NCBI GenBank assembly: GCA_963789355.1 | Contig: CAWBKK010000005.1 | Span: forward strand, 248,001-312,000 | From: Gaiellasilicea sp963789355 | GTDB taxonomy: Bacteria; Actinomycetota; Thermoleophilia; Gaiellales; Gaiellaceae | Reading direction: 5' to 3' | Length of the DNA: 64,000 bases | Part shown: positions 56,183 to 64,000 of the stretch, piece by piece | Layout of the letters: each line of letters begins with the position of its first letter | How positions within the stretch are numbered: position 1 is the stretch's first letter | Notes under the pieces: model-generated | Database searches by the model: none | What the model saw: the letters and a program-made list of their open reading frames with translations, nothing else | What the model was told of the DNA's origin: nothing | Made by a program: the position numbers and the translations under genes

Positions 56183-56716
56183 CTACGCGGTGGCCGCGGC
56201 GGCCTTCGCCTTGCTCTTCTTCTTGGGCTTCTCGCCGTTCCCGGAGAGGACGCCCTCGAGCCACTCGGCAGCCTCTTCCTCGTCGACGGCCTTGGCGTAC
56301 ATCAGCTCGGAGGCGAGGATCTTCTTCGCCTTCACGAACATCTGCTTCTCGCCGGTCGAGAGGCCCTTTTCGTGATCGCGCAGGGAGAGGTTCTTGACGA
56401 CCTCGGCGAGCTCGAAGATGTCGCCGGTCTTCATCTTGTCGCGGTTGTGCTTGAAGCGGCGGTTCCAGTTCTTCGGCATCTCCGACTCACCTGCGGTGAG
56501 AGCCTTGACGACGGTGTTGACCAGGTCCTCGTCGATCACAGTCCGCAGCCCGACCTGCTCCGCATTCTCGACGGGAACGTTCACCGTCATGTCGTTGTGC
56601 AGGATCTGAATCGTGAGGTACTCGCGCGTCTGCCCCAGAACCTCGCGCTTCTCCTTTTTCACGACCGTGCCTGCGCCGTGGTGCGGATACACCACCTTGT
56701 CGCCAACGTCGAACAA
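56183..56716 (-). CDS. carD: CarD family transcriptional regulator
   Basis: 177 residues with the RNA-polymerase-interaction domain (FDVGDKVVYPHHGAGTVVKKE) and a helical DNA-binding part (KNWNRRFKHNRDKMKTGDIFELAEVVKNL; EKGLSTGEKQMFVKAKKILASEL). It stabilises open promoter complexes at rRNA and housekeeping promoters. A TTG at 56716, with GGGGAGG upstream, gives the canonical beginning LFDVGDKVVYP; the track of upstream codons has no such support. A Lys/Ala-rich tail ends the protein. Confidence 0.93.
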   Translation of the reverse strand: MFDVGDKVVYPHHGAGTVVKKEKREVLGQTREYLTIQILHNDMTVNVPVENAEQVGLRTVIDEDLVNTVVKALTAGESEMPKNWNRRFKHNRDKMKTGDIFELAEVVKNLSLRDHEKGLSTGEKQMFVKAKKILASELMYAKAVDEEEAAEWLEGVLSGNGEKPKKKSKAKAAAATA

Positions 56717-56807
56717 GCCAGCCTCCCCTAAATCGTCTGTACCGTGAAGAAGCCGGCGGGCTCGAGAGCTCACCGGCTGAAGAAGGCCAGTCTAGCAGAA
56801 ATCCCTG

Positions 56808-56824
56808 GAAAACGCCTTGTTTTC
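56808..56824 (-). terminator. Inverted repeat after radA
   Basis: GAAAAC-GCCTT-GTTTTC, perfect 6-bp arms, 12 bp downstream of the radA stop on the minus strand and about 90 bp before carD. Read on the minus strand it is a weak hairpin ending with TTTTCC, so a partial terminator or attenuator is possible. Confidence 0.35.
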
Positions 56825-56835
56825 GGCGATTATCC

Positions 56836-58188
56836 CTATTTGCGGGGGTTTTCTTCCCGGCTCTCGAGCCCGGCGCGGAGAGCGTCCCGGAGCGTGCCCG
56901 AGCCGGAGAGTCTGATCTTCGAGCGGCTTTGCGTTCCTTCGGGGGCGATGGCCGCAACGATGCCGAGCTTGACGCACTCCTCGAGCCGGCGCTCCGACTG
57001 AGCGGCGGTTCGGAGCCGGCCGGTAAGGCCGATCTCGCCGAAGACGGCGATCCCCTCTCGCACCGGGGCGTTGCGCTGAGCGGATGCGATCGCGAGCGCG
57101 ATCGCGAGGTCGGCGCCCGGCTCGTCGATGCGAAGGCCGCCGGCGACGTTGACGAAGACGTCGGCCGTCCCGAGCGGGACACCGGCATGTCGCGCGAGCA
57201 CGGCGACGATCATCGCGAGCCGCTTCGGGTCGACGCCGGTGCCGACGCGCCGCGGCATCGCCAGGTCGGTGGGAGCGACGAGCGCCTGAATCTCGAGCAG
57301 GATCGGACGCGTTCCCTCGAGCACACAGGCGACGGCGGCCCCGACCTCGCCGGGGAGCGTCTTGCCGAAGAGCTCGGAGGGATCGGGAACGCCGATCAGC
57401 CCCTCGCCTGTCATCTCGAAGACACCGAGCTCGTTCGTCGAGCCGAAGCGGTTCTTGGTCGCGCGGAGGACTCGGTGGGCGTGGTAGCGGTCGCCCTCGA
57501 ACTGGAGCACGCAGTCGACGAGGTGCTCGAGCACGCGCGGGCCGGCGACGGCGCCGTCCTTCGTCACGTGGCCGACGAGGATCGTGGCGACGTTCTGCTC
57601 CTTGGCGACGCGGAGCAGGCGTCCGGCGGCTTCGCGCACCTGGCCGACCGATCCGGGCGCCGAGCTCATATCGGCCGCGTACAGGGTCTGGATCGAGTCG
57701 ATCACGCAGACGTCGGGACGTTCCCGCTCGAGCGTGGCGCACACGGCGTCGAGCTCCGTCTCGGCGAGGATCTCGACGTTCTCGGTGCCGCCGAGGCGGG
57801 CGGCGCGGAGCTTCACCTGCGCGGTCGACTCCTCGCCGGTGACGAGGAGGGCGCGACGGCCCGCGCTCGAGATCGCGCCGAGGGCGCTGAGGAGAAGCGT
57901 CGACTTGCCGACACCCGGCTCGCCGCCGACGAGAACGAGGCTGGCAGGTACGAGCCCGCCACCGAGGACGCGGTCGAGCTCGGGGACGCCGGTCGAGATG
58001 CGCTTCGCCTCCTCGGCATTGACGTCGACGAGGCGCAGCAGCGGCTTGGCGGCCGCCGTCGACTTCAACGCGGCGGGTGTCTCCTCGACGAGCGAGCCGA
58101 AGGCGTTGCAGCCGGGGCACTTCCCGAACCAGCGGCCGGCGGAGTAGCCGCACTCGGTGCACGCGTAGTTGACTGCTGCCTTGGCCAT
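56836..58188 (-). CDS. radA: DNA repair protein RadA
   Basis: 450 residues, normal length. N-terminal zinc finger YACTECGYSAGRWFGKCPGCNAFG, RecA-like core with Walker A GGEPGVGKSTLL and the RadA signature KNRFGSTNELGVFEM, and a C-terminal Lon-like domain (VGTGVDPKRLAMIVAVLARHAG; DVFVNVAGGLRIDEPGADLAIALAIASA). It drives branch migration in recombination repair. Placed between clpC and carD-ispD as in Bacillus, except that disA is missing here. Confidence 0.95.
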   Translation of the reverse strand: MAKAAVNYACTECGYSAGRWFGKCPGCNAFGSLVEETPAALKSTAAAKPLLRLVDVNAEEAKRISTGVPELDRVLGGGLVPASLVLVGGEPGVGKSTLLLSALGAISSAGRRALLVTGEESTAQVKLRAARLGGTENVEILAETELDAVCATLERERPDVCVIDSIQTLYAADMSSAPGSVGQVREAAGRLLRVAKEQNVATILVGHVTKDGAVAGPRVLEHLVDCVLQFEGDRYHAHRVLRATKNRFGSTNELGVFEMTGEGLIGVPDPSELFGKTLPGEVGAAVACVLEGTRPILLEIQALVAPTDLAMPRRVGTGVDPKRLAMIVAVLARHAGVPLGTADVFVNVAGGLRIDEPGADLAIALAIASAQRNAPVREGIAVFGEIGLTGRLRTAAQSERRLEECVKLGIVAAIAPEGTQSRSKIRLSGSGTLRDALRAGLESREENPRK

Positions 58189-58277
58189 CGGGTCGAGGCT
58201 AGCCAGCCCGGCGGACGGGGATGTGCCGAGTTCGTCTCGAGACGGTGTCGACTTAGTCGCGGGGCCGCGACCAGGCG

Positions 58278-58317
58278 GTGTCAGAGTCTGGCACGGGTGT
58301 CGACACGAGTCTGACGC
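58278..58317. repeat. Intergenic repeat pair, second copy
   Basis: GTGTCAGAGTCTGGCAC (58278-58294, near-palindromic) is followed by ACGAGTCTGACGC (58305-58317), the same 13-mer as at 32828-32840. It lies between radA and clpC. Confidence 0.35.
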
Positions 58318-58343
58318 AAGTCGGACACCGGTCGCCCGAACGA

Positions 58344-58369
58344 GAGAGGCCGCCTCACGGCGGCCTCTC
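58344..58369 (-). terminator. Terminator hairpin after clpC
   Basis: GAGAGGCCGCC-TCAC-GGCGGCCTCTC, a perfect 11-bp stem with a 4-nt loop, 5 bp beyond the clpC stop on the minus strand. No T-run, as is common in this genome. Confidence 0.7.
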
Positions 58370-58374
58370 GACGG

Positions 58375-60916
<2,542 letters not shown>

Positions 60917-61004
60917 CCTCTCGACCCTCCTTCCGGCAGTGATTCCGGAGGGAAGCTGATCCACCCTCCGGGTCGAAGGTCTGCCCCCATCGTATCGGAC
61001 ACAT

Positions 61005-61022
61005 CCCCCGTGACCCAGGGGG
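61005..61022 (-). terminator. Hairpin after the sugar-phosphate transferase gene
   Basis: CCCCC (61005-61009) and GGGGG (61018-61022) with an 8-nt loop, 15 bp beyond the stop at 61037 and before clpC on the minus strand. Short stem; weak candidate. Confidence 0.35.
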
Positions 61023-61036
61023 CTCTTCTCCGGGTG

Positions 61037-62515
61037 CTACTCGACCGACTTGAAGGAGGCGAAGACCGCTGCGACGGTCAGGAGCAGGATCTTGACGTCG
61101 AGCCAGAGCGAGAAGTTCTCGATGTAGTGGTTGTCCCACTCGACGCGGTCGGCCAGAGACGTGTTCCCGCGCAGCCCGTTCGCCTGCGCCCAGCCGGTGA
61201 TCCCCGACTTGACGCGGTGGCGATCGCCGTAGCGATAGACGCTGGAGTCGAACTGCGCGACGTACTCGGGGCGCTCGGGCCGGGGACCGACGAGGCTCAT
61301 GTGCCCGAAGAGCACGTTGAAGAGCTGGGGCAGCTCGTCGAGCGACGCCTTGCGCAGAAAGCGGCCCACGTCCGAGCGCCGGTCGGCGCCCTCGATCCCG
61401 CCTGGCGCCATTCCCACCGCCGGCTCGAACGACTCGAGCTCGCCGGCGTCGCGCATCGTGCGGAACTTGAGCATGTCGAACTGGACGCCGTCGCGGCCGA
61501 CGCGGCGCTGGCGGAAGAAGATCGGGCGGCCGAGCGAAAGGTACGTCGCGACCGCGAGACCGGCGAGGAGGGGCGCCAGCACGAGCACGAGCGCAGCGCT
61601 GACGATCCGGTCGAGCGTGTACTTGACGACGTAGTGCAGGCCGCGGGGGTCCGACGGACGGGCCGAGACGAGCGGGAGGCCGCCGATGTGGTCGACGCTC
61701 AGCCGCGTGGTCGTCTGCTCATACAGCCGCGGCACGACCGCCACCGCGACGCCGAGCTCCTCGCAGCGGCGCACGAGCCGCAACAGCACGTCGTTCGGCG
61801 CGGTCGAGAAGGTGATGATCACCTGCTCGACAGCGTGCTCGCGGACGACCTGCGCCAGGTCCCAGCTGGCGCCGAGGACGGGCAGCACGACCTCCGCGCC
61901 GTCGTCGCTGAGCGGATCCTTGTCGAGGAAGCCGATCGGCGTCAGGCCGAGCTGGGGCTTGTCGAGGAGGCGCGCCGCCATCAGCCGGCCGACGCGGCCG
62001 GCTCCGACGATCAGCGTCGGGCGCAGGCCCTCGCCCGCCAGGCGGGCTCGGCGCTGCGACCAGTTGAGCGCGACGCGACCCGCGCCGACGTATGCCGTCG
62101 CAAAGAGCCAGAGCCTGAGCGTCTGGTCGACATCGTTCCCGGAGCCACCGACCGTGGCGGCCAGCGCGAGCAGCGAGATCGCTGCGAGTCCCGTCGCCCC
62201 GACGATCTTGCGCAGGTCGTCGATCGTGCGCATCCCGAACGTCGGGCCGTGGAGGCCCCGAGTCGCCAGGAGCAGGACGACGAGAGCCGAGTACGCGAAC
62301 GTCCACCCTGCGGAGATGCGGGCGACGCCGGCCGCGTCCGCCCCGATCGCGGTCGCCGCGCCCGCGAGCGCGAGCATGGCGACGTCGACCGCGATGCGGC
62401 CGAGTCGCCACCGCAACCCGGCGCCGAGGCCGAGCCGGAACGGCCGACGCTCGAGGCGCGGAGCGAGGTCGTGGATCGCGTCGAAAGTCGACGCGGAATC
62501 GAGGAGCTGAACCAT
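61037..62515 (-). CDS. Undecaprenyl-phosphate sugar phosphotransferase (WcaJ/CpsE-like)
   Basis: 492 residues: four membrane helices (~35-130), a CoA-binding-like Rossmann region (TLIVGAGRVGRLMAARLL) and a bacterial sugar transferase domain with FFRQRRVGRDGVQFDMLKFRTM, RRSDVGRFLRKASLDELPQLFNVLFGHMSLVGPRPERPEYV and VKSGITGWAQANGLRGNTSL. It starts assembly of an exopolysaccharide by moving a sugar phosphate onto undecaprenyl phosphate. ATG at 62515. A surface-protein gene and an O-antigen-ligase-like gene follow to the right. Confidence 0.92.
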   Translation of the reverse strand: MVQLLDSASTFDAIHDLAPRLERRPFRLGLGAGLRWRLGRIAVDVAMLALAGAATAIGADAAGVARISAGWTFAYSALVVLLLATRGLHGPTFGMRTIDDLRKIVGATGLAAISLLALAATVGGSGNDVDQTLRLWLFATAYVGAGRVALNWSQRRARLAGEGLRPTLIVGAGRVGRLMAARLLDKPQLGLTPIGFLDKDPLSDDGAEVVLPVLGASWDLAQVVREHAVEQVIITFSTAPNDVLLRLVRRCEELGVAVAVVPRLYEQTTTRLSVDHIGGLPLVSARPSDPRGLHYVVKYTLDRIVSAALVLVLAPLLAGLAVATYLSLGRPIFFRQRRVGRDGVQFDMLKFRTMRDAGELESFEPAVGMAPGGIEGADRRSDVGRFLRKASLDELPQLFNVLFGHMSLVGPRPERPEYVAQFDSSVYRYGDRHRVKSGITGWAQANGLRGNTSLADRVEWDNHYIENFSLWLDVKILLLTVAAVFASFKSVE

Positions 62516-62550
62516 GTGCGTGTTTGGGTCGGAGCCCTAGTCCAGCCGCT

Positions 62551-62928
62551 CTATGCCCGCACGCGCCCGAGCCGCCTGAACCCGAGACCGAGCAAGAGCA
62601 GGAAACCCGCTCCGAGGGTCAGCAGCGCCAGGTCGACGCCGGTGAAAGGCAAGGTTCCGCCCGTGCGCCCAACTGCGGCGACGTCTTCGGTGCCGAGCTG
62701 CTCCTCGATCTCGCCGCGCATACCCGGCGTGACCGTCGGCTTGCCGTAGCCCTGGACCGCAGCATTGTTCAGCGCATTCCGCAGGTCGCTGTCGCTGTAC
62801 GTCCGGTCGAGCCGAGCATTGTCCGCATAGTCCGCATAGATCTCGCTCGGCGATGCTGCAGTTCCGACCGATACCACCATCAGTGCCAGCAAGACCACCG
62901 CTGACAGAATTCCGAGCCTCGTACTCAT
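62551..62928 (-). CDS. LPXTG-anchored small surface protein
   Basis: 125 residues with a signal peptide (LGILSAVVLLALMVVSVGTAA), a short mature part (SPSEIYADYADNARLDRTYSDSD..) and a sorting signal LPFTG followed by a hydrophobic helix and a basic tail (RRLGRVRA). Sortase would cleave at T-G and anchor it to the wall; no sortase is in the window. ATG at 62928 with AAGGAG upstream. Located between polysaccharide genes, so it may be an envelope accessory protein. Function unknown. Confidence 0.85.
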   Translation of the reverse strand: MSTRLGILSAVVLLALMVVSVGTAASPSEIYADYADNARLDRTYSDSDLRNALNNAAVQGYGKPTVTPGMRGEIEEQLGTEDVAAVGRTGGTLPFTGVDLALLTLGAGFLLLLGLGFRRLGRVRA

Positions 62929-62986
62929 CCCCCACTCCTTCGGCCGCTGAAAAAGTTCCAATTCTTGATGTTTCCCTACGTGCCCC

Positions 62987-64000
62987 GTGCGCTCTCTCTT
63001 CCACAATTCCGAAGAAAGTAACCGCCATTCTTCCGGCGGTGGTGCCCGCTACTTCGCCGACGCGGGCGTACTGGTTCGCCCCCTGCCGGTATTGGCCACT
63101 ACCGCTGTCGCGCTGACGCTTGCGTGGCGTCTCGACGGGAGCATCCTCGCCCCCGACTGGTTGCCCTACGCGACCGTGGTCGCGCTTCTTGCCGCTACGG
63201 TTTTCTTCTCGTCTGCTGGCCGCATCTCCAGACTGCCGCTTTTCTCCGCCACGTTCCTCGCCGCGTTGGGCGCCTGGACGGGAATCTCGGCGTACTGGTC
63301 GCCTGTCCCCGCCCTCGCCCGCGACGAGTTGCTTCTGATCTCACTGTATGCACTTTCGCTGGTTCTGCCAGCCCTGACTTTGGAGACCGAGCGCAGCCGA
63401 GAGGTGGCGCTCACCGGCGTTGCGTTCGCGCTGGGCGCGAGCGCGATCGCGATCGCTCTGGTCGCGCGCTTCGGCGCGAGCCCGGGCGACCTCTATTCGT
63501 CCGGCCGTCTGACCGCGCCCGTCTCGTACGTGAACGCCCAGGCCGCGCTCTTTCTGGTCGGGTTCTGGCCGGCGCTCGCAGTCGCCGCGCGTCGCGGCGT
63601 CAACGCCGTCGTCCGCGCATTTGCGCTGGGCTTCGCCGTGGCGATGCTCGCCGGCTGGCTCAGCACGCAGAGCAAGGGCGGCGCGATCGCGATCGTGATC
63701 TCGGCCGTCGTCGTCTTCGCCGCAGCGCCCGGCCGGCTGCGGTTGCTGGTGCCGGCGCTGGCGGCGGTCGTGCTCGTCGCTCCGCAATACGACGGCTTGA
63801 CAGGAAGCTTCGGCGCCAGCGGCGCCGACGCGCCGGCGCGGCACGCCGGCCAGGTCGCGCTCGTGCTCTTCCTCGTCGGCCTGACCGCGGGCGGTGCGTA
63901 CGCCTTCATCGACAACCGCTTGACCGTTCCCCCGCGCCTGCGCCGGCAGGCCGCGATCGCCGTCGCGACCGCCCTCGTGATCACGGCCGGCGTCGGCGTC
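62987..64000 (+). CDS. O-antigen ligase/polymerase-like membrane protein (partial)
   Basis: An open frame from a GTG at 62987 (VRSLFHNSEES..) runs 338 codons to the end of the window without a stop. At least eight hydrophobic helices are seen (e.g. ATVVALLAATVFFSSAG; AIAIALVARFGASPGDLY), and SAYWSP, YVNAQAALF and STQSKGGAIA resemble O-antigen ligase/Wzy-type proteins. It may join or polymerise glycan chains outside the membrane, together with the neighbouring sugar transferase. Start is tentative; the divergent LPXTG gene begins 59 bp away. Confidence 0.8.
   Translation, partial: MRSLFHNSEESNRHSSGGGARYFADAGVLVRPLPVLATTAVALTLAWRLDGSILAPDWLPYATVVALLAATVFFSSAGRISRLPLFSATFLAALGAWTGISAYWSPVPALARDELLLISLYALSLVLPALTLETERSREVALTGVAFALGASAIAIALVARFGASPGDLYSSGRLTAPVSYVNAQAALFLVGFWPALAVAARRGVNAVVRAFALGFAVAMLAGWLSTQSKGGAIAIVISAVVVFAAAPGRLRLLVPALAAVVLVAPQYDGLTGSFGASGADAPARHAGQVALVLFLVGLTAGGAYAFIDNRLTVPPRLRRQAAIAVATALVITAGVGV

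Overview
This is a GC-rich window of about 64 kb from a chromosome-like, gene-dense actinobacterial genome. Gene content and order point to a deep-branching actinobacterium, probably class Thermoleophilia; this is inferred from gene families because no rRNA is present. Supporting features are a biotin carboxylase-BCCP fusion with a separate carboxyltransferase, a CarD regulator, a SigH-type sigma factor, PucR and NarL/LuxR regulators, many GTG/TTG starts and 1-4 bp stop/start overlaps. No phage, insertion sequence or CRISPR array was seen.

Layout. 1-9.6 kb: end of an RNA helicase, ahcY, a sucC-methyltransferase-sucD operon, a lipoprotein, a tiny acidic ORF next to a JmjC/cupin-4 oxygenase and a sucrase/ferredoxin-like protein, an acyl-CoA carboxylase alpha chain and pgsA. 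9.6-16 kb: two small minus-strand ORFs, a 35-residue membrane peptide, a GGDEF/HD-GYP protein and an envelope-glycan trio (GT2, flippase-like protein, GT-C transferase). 15.6-21.9 kb: a molybdate operon modABC with a DNA-binding TOBE regulator, an acetyltransferase, the carboxylase beta chain and a damaged transsulfuration enzyme. 22.1-32.8 kb: a four-gene signalling operon built around a ~2,300-residue hybrid kinase with thirteen 92-residue HAMP-type repeats, followed by CheR, a receiver-less CheB and a second hybrid kinase. 32.8-39.8 kb: a polyamine-type ABC transporter with a class III aminotransferase and a divergent PucR regulator. 39.8-47.9 kb: a receiver-only protein, an 8-TM PAS histidine kinase, a small unknown protein, a cyclase-receiver-LuxR fusion, a PAP2 membrane protein and an MMPL transporter; a shared dyad motif lies upstream of three of these. 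47.9-60.9 kb: tRNA-Thr, sigH, a NYN nuclease, rlmB, cysS, gltX, a PepSY protein, mutY, an acetyltransferase, ispF, a HAD phosphatase, ispD, carD, radA and clpC, closely matching the Bacillus clpC-to-sigH order. 61-64 kb: a polyprenyl-phosphate sugar transferase, an LPXTG surface protein and an O-antigen ligase-like protein running off the window.

Seven apparent +1 frameshifts occur in six otherwise well-conserved genes (ahcY, the transsulfuration enzyme twice, the giant kinase, ispF, ispD, clpC). Every one is a single-base gain, which suggests insertion-type read errors more than gene decay, and it produces a false IspD-HAD fusion. Readers should treat those genes as probably intact in the organism.

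The most interesting candidates for new biology are the poly-HAMP/CheR/CheB operon, the acidic peptide-JmjC-ferredoxin neighbourhood, and the cyclase-REC-LuxR protein with its putative dyad-motif regulon. No gene-free stretch exceeds about 210 bases; the longest gaps (21901-22107, 52841-53033, 38112-38300, 58189-58374) hold divergent promoters, repeats or hairpins as noted, and in 21901-22107 nothing recognisable was seen.
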